From Streptomyces sp. WMMB303 (lineage in GTDB: Bacteria; Actinomycetota; Actinomycetes; Streptomycetales; Streptomycetaceae), in assembly GCF_029351045.1 (NCBI RefSeq), contig NZ_JARKIN010000001.1:3106001-3170000 (forward strand): 64,000 nt of DNA. Direction: 5' to 3'. This document shows positions 8,447 to 16,868 of the stretch, piece by piece. Position 1 is the stretch's first letter. Every line of letters starts with the position of its first letter. The notes beneath the pieces were generated by a model. The model was not told the origin of the DNA. It saw only the letters and a list, made by a program, of their open reading frames with translations, and did no database searches. A program made the position numbers and the translations under genes.

Positions 8447-9811
8447 TCAGGGCCCCGCGTCGGGTCCGGGTTCCGGAGCGGGCCACGGCAGCCGGACGGT
8501 CAGCGTGAACATGCCGTCCTCGGGGCCGTAGGCGAGGGTGCCGCCCTCGATCTCCAGCCGCTCCCGCAGTCCCGTCAGCCCGGCACCGGCGCCGGGAATC
8601 GGTGATCCGGTGCGCCCCGCCGCGCTGCCGACCGGCAGCGGGTTGCTGACCCGCACGGTCAGCTCCTGCTCCACGGCGCCCGCCACCCGCACCTCCACCG
8701 GCCGGCCCGGCGCGTGCTTGCGCGCGTTGGTGAGCCCTTCCTGTACGGCCCGGTAGGCGGTGCGCTGCAACTGGGGGCGGAGCGGATAGCCGCCCTCGCC
8801 GGCGGCCCGCTCGGGCAGCGCCACCTCAAGCCGTACGGTCTGGCCCGCGGCCCGCGCCTCGTCGACCAGTTCATCCAGCCGCGTCAGATCCGGCTGCGGC
8901 CGGGCACCGTCGGACGCCCCGGGCACCCCGGTCGCGTCGACGGGGACCCCGGGGGCACCAGGGACATCGTCCTCCTCGTCCTCGCGCAGCACGTGCAGGA
9001 CGTCGCGCAGCTCCTCCAGGGCCTGGTGCGCGTTGTCGCGGATGACGGTGGCGCTCTCGGCGATCTCCGCGTCGTCCAGCGCGGGGCTCTCGCCCGCGGC
9101 CGTGCGCTGCGTCCGGTAGGCGAGCGCCCCCGCGTGCACGGACAGCAGCGAGACACGGTGCGCGAGCACGTCGTGCATCTCCCGCGCGATCGCCCGGCGC
9201 TCGGCGCGCCGCACGTCCGCCAGCCGCCGCGTATGGTCCGCCTGGGCACGCACCGCGTCCTCGCGCAGCTTGAGTACGAGCTGGCGCCGGGCCCGGGTCG
9301 CGCTGCCCCAGGTGAAGAAGAGCAGATAGAAGACGAGGACGAACGCGGCGACCGTCCAGCGCTCCTCGTGCGGCACCCCGTAGAGCAGTACGTAGGGCAG
9401 CGTCGCCGCCAGGTGCAGCAGCAGCACCAGGGCCGCCGGGCGGGGCGGGACACGCAGCGCCAAATTGAAGATGATCACGGCGAGGGCGCCGACGACGGTG
9501 TCGGTCAGCGCCGCGGCGGGCACCGCAGCCAGCGCCACGCCCAGCGGCCACCGGCGCCGCAGCCACAGCGACAGGCAGGCCAGCGCACCCAGCGGCGGAT
9601 CGATCGCCACCAGCCAGCCGGGCAGGTACTCCTTGGCCCCGGCCTGCTGGAAGAGCGCCGCCCAGCACAGCACCGCCCAGCCGAACAGCACGATGTCGAC
9701 GACCCAGTCGCGGGCGCTGCGCCGCACCCGCCGCGGATCCGGCGGGCCACCCGCGGTCAGTTCCCCGGGCAGCAGCCGCTGCGCCAGCGCCGAGACGGGA
9801 TGGATCGTCAT
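8447..9811 (-). CDS. NarL/DesK-type sensor histidine kinase without an adjacent regulator
   Basis: This 454-aa membrane kinase has four to five hydrophobic segments between residues 36 and 170, a coiled-coil linker rich in Arg and Ala (175-205), the HisKA_3 phospho-acceptor EMHDVLAHRVSLL (His213), and a HATPase domain with EGLTNARKHAPG and the Gly-rich lid GAGAGLTGLRERL. Members normally pair with a LuxR/NarL-type response regulator in the same operon. Here the neighbours are a small Cys-rich gene and a cupin, with no regulator on either side, so the kinase is orphaned in this window. A -10-like TACGCT ends 6 nt before the ATG. The signal sensed is unknown. Confidence 0.9.
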   Translation of the reverse strand: MTIHPVSALAQRLLPGELTAGGPPDPRRVRRSARDWVVDIVLFGWAVLCWAALFQQAGAKEYLPGWLVAIDPPLGALACLSLWLRRRWPLGVALAAVPAAALTDTVVGALAVIIFNLALRVPPRPAALVLLLHLAATLPYVLLYGVPHEERWTVAAFVLVFYLLFFTWGSATRARRQLVLKLREDAVRAQADHTRRLADVRRAERRAIAREMHDVLAHRVSLLSVHAGALAYRTQRTAAGESPALDDAEIAESATVIRDNAHQALEELRDVLHVLREDEEDDVPGAPGVPVDATGVPGASDGARPQPDLTRLDELVDEARAAGQTVRLEVALPERAAGEGGYPLRPQLQRTAYRAVQEGLTNARKHAPGRPVEVRVAGAVEQELTVRVSNPLPVGSAAGRTGSPIPGAGAGLTGLRERLEIEGGTLAYGPEDGMFTLTVRLPWPAPEPGPDAGP

Positions 9812-9817
9812 GGTCCG

Positions 9818-9823
9818 AGCGTA
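9818..9823 (-). promoter_or_regulatory. -10 box of the orphan histidine kinase (leaderless layout)
   Basis: TACGCT on the minus strand ends 6 nt before the ATG at 9811. Confidence 0.45.
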
Positions 9824-9901
9824 TGCGGGAGACGGCCGACCGCCCGCCGGACCGAGTCCGGCCGGGCACCGACGGGCACCGACGGCACCGGGCGCGGGGC
9901 G

Positions 9902-10264
9902 TCAGCGCTTCGCGTACCCCGAGAAGCCCTGCCAGTCGACGAGGACGCAGGGTTCCTGGCCGACGACCCAGGCGTCGTGCCCGGGCGGGCAGTCCAGGGC
10001 GTCACCGGGCCCGATCTCGATCTCCTGGCCGTCGTCCGTCACGATCTTCATCCGCCCCGAGACGATGTACCCGGCGTGCGCCGCCTGGCAGCTCTCCGTC
10101 CCGGCGATCGGCTTGACGTGCTTGGACCACTGCCAGCCCGGCTGGAACGTCCCCCGGCCCACCTCTCCCCCGGCCAGGTTGACGACCTCCAGCTGCCCCG
10201 TACCGTCCTCGAAGGGCCGGACCTCGTCCGGCGCGTCGAAGCTCTTGCGAACAAGTCCCGCCAT
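9902..10264 (-). CDS. Cupin-domain protein
   Basis: A 120-aa single-domain cupin. The two cupin motifs are visible: FQPGWQWSKHVKPIAG with the following AAHAGYIVSGRMKI (His ligands and Glu-poor variant), and GDALDCPPGHDAWVVG. A metal-dependent or small-molecule-binding role is likely, but the substrate is unknown. The sequence closely resembles small cupins common in Streptomyces that are annotated only by domain. The ATG at 10262-10264 has a GGGAGG ribosome binding site. A longer in-frame start near 10426 would run into the neighbouring antitoxin promoter and is rejected. It is divergent from the antitoxin/Doc pair. Confidence 0.8.
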   Translation of the reverse strand: MAGLVRKSFDAPDEVRPFEDGTGQLEVVNLAGGEVGRGTFQPGWQWSKHVKPIAGTESCQAAHAGYIVSGRMKIVTDDGQEIEIGPGDALDCPPGHDAWVVGQEPCVLVDWQGFSGYAKR

Positions 10265-10376
10265 AGCGCGCCTCCCGCGTCGACCGTCCCCCGCCCCATC
10301 GTCCGGGCGGCGGAGCGTGATCGCATCCGGGGGACCGGGACACGGCCCGCATGCTGTCTCTGGCGTCAGGGTGCCC

Positions 10377-10403
10377 TGGTAGTCTGGTACCAGGATGGGT
10401 ACC
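10377..10403 (+). promoter_or_regulatory. Probable autoregulatory operator of the antitoxin/Doc operon
   Basis: CTGGTACCAG (10384-10393) is a perfect palindrome, and GGTACCA recurs at 10398-10404 eleven bases on. Together they lie just upstream of the antitoxin ribosome binding site. Paired palindromes in this position are typical of toxin-antitoxin operators bound by the antitoxin. Confidence 0.5.
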
Positions 10404-10424
10404 AAAGTCGAGGGAGGAGGCATC

Positions 10425-10622
10425 ATGCCCGCACTGAACGTGACGTTCAGCGAAGAAGAGATGGCTCAAGTCCGCGAGGCTGCGGCCCAGGAGGGCATCA
10501 GCATGAAGTCCCTCGCACACGACACCGTTCTCGCCGAACTGCGTCGCCGGAAGGTACGTGCCGCCGCTCTGCGGACGGCCAGGATCTCCGCTGGTCTCAA
10601 TAAGCGGCTGGCCACCAAGTAG
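10425..10622 (+). CDS. Antitoxin-like protein of a Doc-type toxin-antitoxin pair
   Basis: This 65-aa basic protein starts MPALNVTFSEEEMAQVREAA, a ribbon-helix-helix-like N-terminus (a short beta strand and then helices), and ends with an Arg/Lys-rich helix. By position and size it is the DNA-binding antitoxin of the Doc-like toxin that follows 14 nt later. The ATG is chosen because GGGAGGAGG lies 4-12 nt upstream. The 10-codon longer frame from 10395 lacks one. Expected roles are neutralising Doc through its C-terminal region and repressing its own promoter at the upstream GGTACC palindromes. The family assignment is by context more than by a diagnostic motif. Confidence 0.75.
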   Translation: MPALNVTFSEEEMAQVREAAAQEGISMKSLAHDTVLAELRRRKVRAAALRTARISAGLNKRLATK

Positions 10623-10636
10623 CTCGGAGCCCTCAC

Positions 10637-11023
10637 ATCACCGAGTACCTCGACGAAGAGGATGTCCTCTCCATCGCCGAAATCACGCTCGGTGGTCGAC
10701 CGGGGATTCGGGAGTGGGGGCTGCTGTCCTCTGCCGTACAACGGCCCCGCTCCAGCGCCTTCGGCCAGGATGCGTACCCAGGCCTGTTCGAGAAGGCTGG
10801 CGCCCTTCTCCATTCTGTCGCCGGCAACCACAGTCTGATCGACGGCAACAAGCGCACCGGCTGGGCGACGGCCATCGTCTTCCTGGACCTCAACGGGTAC
10901 GAGCTTGTCGAGCCGCTGGACGAGGACAAGGCAGAAGCCTTCGTCCTCGAGGTCTCTCAGAGCCGGCTCGAGGTTGGTGAAATCGCCGATACCTTGTCGG
11001 CTTTTGTGCGCCTTCGTAGCTGA
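10637..11023 (+). CDS. doc: Doc (death-on-curing, Fic-fold) toxin with no canonical start codon
   Basis: Doc toxins phosphorylate elongation factor EF-Tu and stop translation. The frame 10637-11023 reads ITEYLDEEDVLSIAEITLGG and contains the Fic/Doc catalytic motif HSLIDGNKRTGW, followed by the helix ATAIVFLDLNGYEL. This matches the whole of a normal 125-130 aa Doc protein. The oddity is the start: the frame is open from a TAA at 10601, but it holds no ATG, GTG or TTG before the conserved sequence. The best-positioned codon is ATC at 10637, 7 nt after CGGAG. Either a rare non-AUG start is used, with coupling to the antitoxin, or the start codon has been lost and the toxin is silenced. Coordinates assume ATC. 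Confidence 0.7.
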   Translation: MTEYLDEEDVLSIAEITLGGRPGIREWGLLSSAVQRPRSSAFGQDAYPGLFEKAGALLHSVAGNHSLIDGNKRTGWATAIVFLDLNGYELVEPLDEDKAEAFVLEVSQSRLEVGEIADTLSAFVRLRS

Positions 11024-11090
11024 GGCTCTGGCATCGGCGCAGTCGGTGTCACACAACCGGGGCGGCCCACCAACGGCCATCTCCAGAGCG

Positions 11091-11128
11091 AAGCCCCCTG
11101 CCCGCGGGAAACCGCGGGCAGGGGGCTT
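11091..11128. terminator. Strong bidirectional terminator between doc and gpmA
   Basis: A perfect 17-bp stem (11091-11107 with 11112-11128) closed by a GAAA tetraloop. It lies 17 nt after the gpmA stop and 67 nt after doc, which converge on it. Confidence 0.9.
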
Positions 11129-11145
11129 ACTCGTGTTCCGGGGTA

Positions 11146-11904
11146 CTACTTCTTGCCCTGATTCTTCACCGCTTCGATGGCGGCCTTGGCGGCCTCCGGG
11201 TCGAGGTAGGTGCCGCCCTTGGTGACCGGTGCGAAGTCGGCGTCCAGGTCGTAGACGAGCGGGATGCCGGTGGGGATGTTGAGGCCGGCGATGTCCTCGT
11301 CGGAGATCCCGTCCAGGTGCTTGACCAGGGCGCGCAGCGAGTTGCCGTGCGCGGCGACCAGGACGGTGTGGCCGTCGAGCAGGTCCGGGATGATGCCGTC
11401 GAACCAGTACGGCAGCATCCGCTCCACGACGTCCTTGAGGCACTCGGTGCGCGGCCGCAGCTCGCTGGGCAGCGCCGCGTAGCGCGGGTCGCCGCTCTGC
11501 GAGAACTCGGCGCCGTCCTCCAGGACCGGCGGCGGGGTGTCGTAGGAGCGGCGCCAGAGCATGAACTGCTCCTCGCCGAACTCGTCGCGGACCTGCGCCT
11601 TGTCCTTGCCCTGGAGCGCACCGTAGTGCCGCTCGTTCAGCCGCCAGGAGCGGCGTACGGGGATCCACAGGCGGTCCGCGGACTCCAGCGCGAGCTGCGC
11701 GGTGCGGATGGCGCGCTTCTGCACGGAGGTGTGCAGTACGTCGGGCAGCAGGCCGGCGTCCTTGAGCAGCTCGCCGCCGCGGACCGCCTCCTTCTCACCC
11801 TTGTCCGTGAGGTTGACGTCCACCCACCCGGTGAACAGGTTCTTGGCGTTCCACTCGCTCTCGCCATGGCGGAGCAGGATCAGCTTGTACGGTGCGTCGG
11901 CCAT
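11146..11904 (-). CDS. gpmA: 2,3-bisphosphoglycerate-dependent phosphoglycerate mutase
   Basis: GpmA interconverts 3- and 2-phosphoglycerate in glycolysis and gluconeogenesis. The 252-aa protein has the phosphohistidine motif [10 protein letters not shown] near residue 10, [27 protein letters not shown], and the second catalytic His in [17 protein letters not shown]. All are standard for the dPGM family, and the length is typical. The ATG at 11902-11904 is chosen because the protein family starts there and a -10-like TAGGCT ends 7 nt upstream. A longer frame to 11994 is unconserved. It is transcribed leftwards as a single gene into the strong GAAA-loop terminator. Confidence 0.97.
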   Translation of the reverse strand: MADAPYKLILLRHGESEWNAKNLFTGWVDVNLTDKGEKEAVRGGELLKDAGLLPDVLHTSVQKRAIRTAQLALESADRLWIPVRRSWRLNERHYGALQGKDKAQVRDEFGEEQFMLWRRSYDTPPPVLEDGAEFSQSGDPRYAALPSELRPRTECLKDVVERMLPYWFDGIIPDLLDGHTVLVAAHGNSLRALVKHLDGISDEDIAGLNIPTGIPLVYDLDADFAPVTKGGTYLDPEAAKAAIEAVKNQGKK

Positions 11905-11911
11905 ACCGGAG

Positions 11912-11917
11912 AGCCTA
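11912..11917 (-). promoter_or_regulatory. -10 box of gpmA (leaderless layout)
   Basis: TAGGCT on the minus strand ends 7 nt before the ATG. Confidence 0.45.
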
Positions 11918-12030
11918 CGCGCCCCCCGGGAGCCCGGGAGCGAGGTGGGGTCCCGTCGGACAGCGGGGCGGCGAAGTGTGGGGTGCGGCCACATGGGGGC
12001 CGGGAGCGGGGTTACCTAGCGTGCGACGGC

Positions 12031-13536
12031 ATGGTCTCCGCTTCCTCGTCCCCACATGACTCCGGTTCCGCCGAGTCCTCCAAGTCCCCCGAGTCCCCCG
12101 AGTCCGCACCGGGCGGCGGGCGGTCGCTGCGCCGGATCGTCGCGGCCAGCCTGGTCGGTACCACCATCGAGTGGTACGACTTCTTCCTCTACGGCTCGGC
12201 CGCCGCGCTGGTCTTCAACAAGCTCTTCTTCCCGGACTCCGATCCGCTGGTCGGCACGCTGCTGGCGTTTCTGACCTACGCGGTCGGCTTCGCCGCCCGC
12301 CCGATCGGCGCGCTGGTCTTCGGCCACTACGGCGACCGCGTCGGCCGGAAGAAACTGCTGGTCATCAGCTTGCTGATGATGGGCGGCGCCACGTTCGCCA
12401 TCGGGCTGCTGCCCACCCACGCGACGGTGGGCGCGTTCGCTCCCGTCCTGCTGACGACGCTGCGGCTGGTGCAGGGCTTCGCGCTGGGCGGCGAGTGGGG
12501 CGGGGCGGTGCTGCTGGTCTCCGAGCACGGGGATCCGCGGCGGCGCGGGTTCTGGGCCTCCTGGCCGCAGACCGGTGCTCCGGCCGGTCAGCTGCTGGCC
12601 ACGGGCGTGCTGGCGGCGCTGACGGCGCTGCTGTCCGACGGTGCGTTCGAGAGTTGGGGCTGGCGGATACCGTTCCTGCTCTCCGGGCTGCTGGTGGTGG
12701 TCGGCCTGTGGGTGCGGCTGGCCGTGGACGAGTCGCCCGTCTTCCGGGAGGCCCGCGCCCGTGCGGAGGCCCGCAAGGAGCGGGACCGCGCGGCGGGCTC
12801 GAAGGCGGCGGAGGAGATGCCGGTGCTGGCCGTGCTGCGGCATCACTGGCGGGACGTGCTGGTCGCGATGGGTGCCCGGATGGCGGAGAACATCAGCTTC
12901 TACGTCCTGACCGCGTTCCTGCTGGTCTACCTGACCGATCACCTGGACCTGTCCAAGCAGACCGGGCTGAACGCGGTGCTGATCGCCTCCGCCGTCCACT
13001 TCACCGTCATCCCGCTGTGGGGCGCCCTCTCCGACCGGGTCGGGCGGCGTCCGGTCTACATCCTGGGAGCGGCCGGCGTCGGGGTGTGGATCTTCCCGTT
13101 CTTCGCCCTGCTGGACACCGGCAGCTTCGGGCTGATCGTGCTGGCGGTGACGGTCGGGCTGGTGCTGCACGGGGCGATGTACGCGCCGCAGGCGGCGTTC
13201 TTCTCCGAGCTGTTCGCCACCCGGATGCGGTACTCGGGCGCCTCGATCGGCGCGCAGTTCTCGTCGGTGGCGGCCGGGGCTCCGGCGCCGATGATCGCGA
13301 CGGCGCTGCTGGCGGAGTTCGACGGTTCGGCGCTGGTGTCGGTGTATGTGATCGCCGCCGCGCTGCTCACCGTCGTGGCGCTGGTCTGTGCGAAGGAGAC
13401 CCGGGACCGGGATCTGGCGACCGTGGGGGAGCCGGGCGCGGCGGCGGCCGGTGCGGCCGGGGCCCCCGGGACCGCGCCCGCCCCGGGCTCCCCCGGCTCA
13501 GCTCCCGAGGGCGCCCGTCAGCCGGTGGAGCCGTAG
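12031..13536 (+). CDS. MHS-family metabolite:H+ symporter (MFS)
   Basis: This 501-aa, 12-helix transporter belongs to the metabolite:proton symporter (MHS/ShiA/ProP) branch of the major facilitator superfamily. It shows the branch signature VGTTIEWYDFFLYGSAAAL in helix 1, then GHYGDRVGRKK between helices 2 and 3, and GFALGGEWGGAVLLVSEHG in helix 4. The N-terminal 30 residues are Ser/Glu/Pro-rich and cytosolic. The ATG at 12031 is used since the family begins soon after. A TAGCGT sequence ends 8 nt upstream. The last 39 nt overlap the 3' end of the convergent PucR-like gene. With that regulator and the adjacent hydroxybutyrate dehydrogenase it probably imports a small carboxylate such as 3-hydroxybutyrate, by inference. 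Confidence 0.9.
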   Translation: MVSASSSPHDSGSAESSKSPESPESAPGGGRSLRRIVAASLVGTTIEWYDFFLYGSAAALVFNKLFFPDSDPLVGTLLAFLTYAVGFAARPIGALVFGHYGDRVGRKKLLVISLLMMGGATFAIGLLPTHATVGAFAPVLLTTLRLVQGFALGGEWGGAVLLVSEHGDPRRRGFWASWPQTGAPAGQLLATGVLAALTALLSDGAFESWGWRIPFLLSGLLVVVGLWVRLAVDESPVFREARARAEARKERDRAAGSKAAEEMPVLAVLRHHWRDVLVAMGARMAENISFYVLTAFLLVYLTDHLDLSKQTGLNAVLIASAVHFTVIPLWGALSDRVGRRPVYILGAAGVGVWIFPFFALLDTGSFGLIVLAVTVGLVLHGAMYAPQAAFFSELFATRMRYSGASIGAQFSSVAAGAPAPMIATALLAEFDGSALVSVYVIAAALLTVVALVCAKETRDRDLATVGEPGAAAAGAAGAPGTAPAPGSPGSAPEGARQPVEP

Positions 13537-15693
13537 GGCGAGCTGGATCTCCAGCGCGCGGTGCGGCGCCTGCCAGTCGTCGCCCAGCAGCCGGCCGACC
13601 CGCTCCAGCCGCTGGGCGACGGTGTTGACGTGTACGTGCAGGACGTCCTTGGCGCGCACCGGGCTGGCGCCGCTCTCGAAGTACGCGTCGAGGGTGGCGA
13701 CCAGTTCGGTGCCGCGGCGCTGGTCGTAGTCGAGCGCGGGGCCGAGGACGCGGCGGACGAATCCGGTGACGTCCCGGGTGTCGGCCAGCAGCAGCCCGAG
13801 GAAGCCCAGGTCCTCGGCCGCGGCGCCGTCGCCGCGGCGGCCGAGCAGGCTGAGCACGTCCAGGCAGCGCCGGGCCTCCGGGTAAGCGGCGGCGACGGAT
13901 CCGGGCCGGGTGGCCGGGGACGGTACGGGCGCGGAGGCGCCGACGGTGACCGGGCCGCCCACCGCGCGGCCCAGCTCGGCGGCGGCCCGGCGCGCCGTAC
14001 GGGAGACGGCATCGGCGGAGTCGGGGCCGGGGTCACCGGAGACGGGGGTGCCCCGGTCGGCGCCTCGGTCGGTGGCTTCGAGGGGCAGCAGCAGGACCAG
14101 TCCGCCGTCCCGGGTCGCGGCCAGGCCGCGGCGGGTGGCGGCCAGATGCGCGGCCGCGGACCACAGGCGCTGCCGTTCCTCCTCGTCGGGCGCCTGCCCG
14201 GCGTCACGCGGCGGCGCCCCGGCGGCAGAGGCGTGCGCGGCGCCCCCGGACGGCGCCCCGGCGGCGGGCGCCGGGTCGAGGCGGGCGGCCAGCACGGTGT
14301 GCGGCACGTCCAGGTCGGCGCCGACCCGGGCCGCGCGGTCGCGCAGCAGGTGCGGGTCGCGGTGCGCGGCGTCCAGCAGGTCGTCCAGCAGTTCACCCCG
14401 GACCCGCTGTTCGGCCTCGCCCGCCGAGCGGCGGGCGAGTTGCAGCAGCGAGGTGACCATCGCGGCACGCTCCAGGGTGCGCTGGTCGACCGGGTCGAGG
14501 TCCGGGTGTCCGTGCAGCAGCAGCGCGCCCAGCAGTTCGCCGCCCGCGGAGACGGCCGCCACCCAGCTGCCGCCCTCGCGCACGGCGTGCCCGTCGCGGC
14601 GGGAGCGCTCGACCGCGGCCGGTACGCCGTCGGAGGGCACGGGGCCGGAGGGCGCCCCTTCCGGCGGCACGCCCCCGGAGGCCACGCCCCCGGGCGCCGC
14701 GCCGCCTGCCTGCGTCGGTACGTCGCCGAACCGCACGCTGTCGCGGAACTCCACCCGGCCGCCCAGCACCTCGGCCAGCGCGCGGGTCACGTCGTCCACC
14801 CCGCCGCCGCGCAGCACCAGCTCCGTCAGCCGGTCGTGGATGTCGGAGGCGCGGCGGATGGTCTCGTTGACGGCACGCAGCCCGGCCAGCGCCTGGGTCG
14901 TCTCGGTGAGCAGGCGGGTGCTGTCGATCGCGACGGCGGCGTGCGCCGCGAACGAGCGCAGCAGCGCGATCTGCTCCGGTTCGAAGACCCGCTCGCGCCG
15001 GTCGGCCGCGTACAGCACGCCGATGACCTCCCGGCCGCCGAGCAGCAGCGGCACTCCGAGGATGGCGACCAGCCCTTCCTCACCGACGCCCCGGTCGATG
15101 GGGAGGGTGTGCTGGAAGCGGGCGTCCCGCGGGTAGTCCTGGGTCGCGTAGGGGCGCGCGGTCTGCGCCACGAGCCCGCCCAGTCCCTCGCCCATGCCGA
15201 GCCGCAACTGCTGGAAGCGGGCCGAGACCGAACCCTCGGTGACCCGCATGTAGGTGTCGCCCCGCTCGGGATCGTTGAGGGTCATATAGGCGACCTCGGT
15301 GCCCAGCAGCCGGCGGGCGCGCTGGACGATGGCCTGGAGCACGTCGTCGAGGTCGCGGAGTCCGGCGAGGTCGTGCACCGTCTCGAACAGCGCCGTCAGC
15401 TCCGCCTCGCGGCGCCGCCTGCCCTCCAGCTCGGCGTGGATGCGCAGGGCGAGCTGCTTGCCCTGTTCGGCGGCGGGCACGGGCCCCTCGGCGGCGGGCT
15501 CGGTCCGCTCGGCTGCGGTGTGTGCCGCCGGGTCCTCGTACGCCTCGGCCGGGGCGCCCCGGGCCAGCAGCTCCAGATAGCCGAGGCAGGCGGCGGGTGC
15601 GGAGCCGCCCGGCGGTTCGTGGCCCGCGGAGCTCTCGTGGCGTGCGGAGCTGTGGCCGTCGGGACCGTGGTCGGTGGTGCTGTGCATGGGCAC
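13498..15693 (-). CDS. GAF-domain PucR/CdaR-type transcriptional regulator
   Basis: A 731-aa regulator. After a disordered N-terminus (1-75), a GAF sensory domain spans about residues 100-265 (LFETVHDLAGLRDLDDVLQ through AAHAAVAIDSTRLL). A variable linker with a PucR GGDEF-like segment follows. The C-terminal PucR helix-turn-helix contains the typical pattern TLDAYFESGASPVRAKDVL and VHVNTVAQRLERVGRLLG. Such proteins activate purine or carboxylate catabolic genes in response to a ligand. Its GTG start lies 4 nt after the stop of the SDR gene (15698), so the two form an operon. Its 3' end overlaps the convergent transporter. It likely controls the SDR and transporter. Confidence 0.88.
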   Translation of the reverse strand: MPMHSTTDHGPDGHSSARHESSAGHEPPGGSAPAACLGYLELLARGAPAEAYEDPAAHTAAERTEPAAEGPVPAAEQGKQLALRIHAELEGRRRREAELTALFETVHDLAGLRDLDDVLQAIVQRARRLLGTEVAYMTLNDPERGDTYMRVTEGSVSARFQQLRLGMGEGLGGLVAQTARPYATQDYPRDARFQHTLPIDRGVGEEGLVAILGVPLLLGGREVIGVLYAADRRERVFEPEQIALLRSFAAHAAVAIDSTRLLTETTQALAGLRAVNETIRRASDIHDRLTELVLRGGGVDDVTRALAEVLGGRVEFRDSVRFGDVPTQAGGAAPGGVASGGVPPEGAPSGPVPSDGVPAAVERSRRDGHAVREGGSWVAAVSAGGELLGALLLHGHPDLDPVDQRTLERAAMVTSLLQLARRSAGEAEQRVRGELLDDLLDAAHRDPHLLRDRAARVGADLDVPHTVLAARLDPAPAAGAPSGGAAHASAAGAPPRDAGQAPDEEERQRLWSAAAHLAATRRGLAATRDGGLVLLLPLEATDRGADRGTPVSGDPGPDSADAVSRTARRAAAELGRAVGGPVTVGASAPVPSPATRPGSVAAAYPEARRCLDVLSLLGRRGDGAAAEDLGFLGLLLADTRDVTGFVRRVLGPALDYDQRRGTELVATLDAYFESGASPVRAKDVLHVHVNTVAQRLERVGRLLGDDWQAPHRALEIQLALRLHRLTGALGS

Positions 15694-15697
15694 AGGG

Positions 15698-16549
15698 TCA
15701 GTGAGCGGTCCAGGCGCCGTCGAGGGGCAGGGAGGAACCCGTGAGGAATCCGGCGGCGGGAGTGCACAGATAGGCGACCGCCTCGACCACCTCGGACGGC
15801 TCCAGCAGCCGCTTCATCGCCGAGTCCGCGAGCAGGACCTCGGAGACCACCCGCTCCTGAGGGATGCCGTGCGCCTCCGCCTGGTCCGCGATCTGGCGCT
15901 CCACCAACGGGGTACGCACATACGCCGGGTTGACACAGTTGGCGGTCACACCATGGGCCGCCGCCTCCAGGGCCGTCGTCTTGGAGAGCCCCTCCAGACC
16001 GTGCTTGGCCGCCACGTACGCCGATTTGTAGGCGGAGGCCCGCAGCCCGTGCACGGACGAGATGTGCACGATCCGCCCCCATCCCTGCGCGTACATCCCG
16101 GGCAGCGCACCCCGGGTGGTGCGGAACGGCGCCTCCAGCATGAGGGTGAGCATCCGGCGGAACGCGTCGGGCGGGAACTCCTCGATCGGCCGGACCAGCT
16201 GCGTCCCGGCCGCGTTGACGAGCACGTCGGCGCCGTCCGCGGCACCCTCCACCGCGTCCAGCCCGTCGGCGTCCGTCAGGTCGAGGGGGTGGATCTCCAC
16301 GGGCGCGCCGCCTCCGGGCCCTTCTGCGGCCGCGGCGACCTCGGACGCCAGCGACGCGAGTCCCTCCGGATCCAGGTCCACCGCGCGCAGCCGGGCCCCC
16401 GCCGCCGCGAGCCGCAGCGCGCAGGCCCGTCCGATGCCGCTCGCCGCGCCGGTGACCAGCGCCGTCCGGCCGGTCAGGTCCAGGTGGACGGAGCGGGTCG
16501 GTACGGGCGACTGCTGCTGCGGAGGCACGGACTCGGGCTCAGGCGTCAT
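15698..16549 (-). CDS. 3-hydroxybutyrate dehydrogenase-like SDR
   Basis: A 283-aa classical short-chain dehydrogenase with the NAD-binding motif TGAASGIGRACALRL, NAAG, the catalytic Ser in HISSVHGLRAS, and YVAAK (Tyr/Lys). The stretch ASAYKSAYVAAKHGLEGLSK is characteristic of D-3-hydroxybutyrate dehydrogenases, which oxidise 3-hydroxybutyrate to acetoacetate with NAD. The first 25 residues are a non-conserved Pro/Gln-rich extension. A -10-like TAGGCT ends 6 nt before the ATG. It is followed after 4 nt by the PucR-like regulator, and an MHS symporter lies beyond. The trio reads as an uptake and oxidation unit for hydroxybutyrate. Confidence 0.88.
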   Translation of the reverse strand: MTPEPESVPPQQQSPVPTRSVHLDLTGRTALVTGAASGIGRACALRLAAAGARLRAVDLDPEGLASLASEVAAAAEGPGGGAPVEIHPLDLTDADGLDAVEGAADGADVLVNAAGTQLVRPIEEFPPDAFRRMLTLMLEAPFRTTRGALPGMYAQGWGRIVHISSVHGLRASAYKSAYVAAKHGLEGLSKTTALEAAAHGVTANCVNPAYVRTPLVERQIADQAEAHGIPQERVVSEVLLADSAMKRLLEPSEVVEAVAYLCTPAAGFLTGSSLPLDGAWTAH

Positions 16550-16555
16550 GGCCGC

Positions 16556-16561
16556 AGCCTA
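16556..16561 (-). promoter_or_regulatory. -10 box of the SDR-PucR operon (leaderless layout)
   Basis: TAGGCT on the minus strand ends 6 nt before the ATG at 16549. Confidence 0.45.
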
Positions 16562-16868
16562 GGAGCGCCCCGCGGGCCCCCGGATGTGGCGCACCTCCGC
16601 AGTTCACGCGGACCGTATGTGCCTGTGCCACATGGAGCGATCCGCCGACGGCAAGACCGTCTCCCCCGCGCGCCCGGGGCAGACACGGCGCCCCGTACCC
16701 CGCACCTGCGGGGTGAACGGGCGCGGCGCCACGTCGATTGACGGCTGCCGTCAATTCGCTGGCGGCCCCCTGAGCGCCCTCGGTAGCGTGCCCGACGCGG
16801 TTCAGCCGCTTACGTCTTTCACCGCATACGTCGGTCGCGGCGAGTGCGGGCACACAGGGGGAGCGGTC

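Noticed and set aside
11317..12030. Upstream extension of the MHS transporter frame over the gpmA antisense strand
   Set aside because: This part is the complement of gpmA; the transporter family begins after the ATG at 12031.
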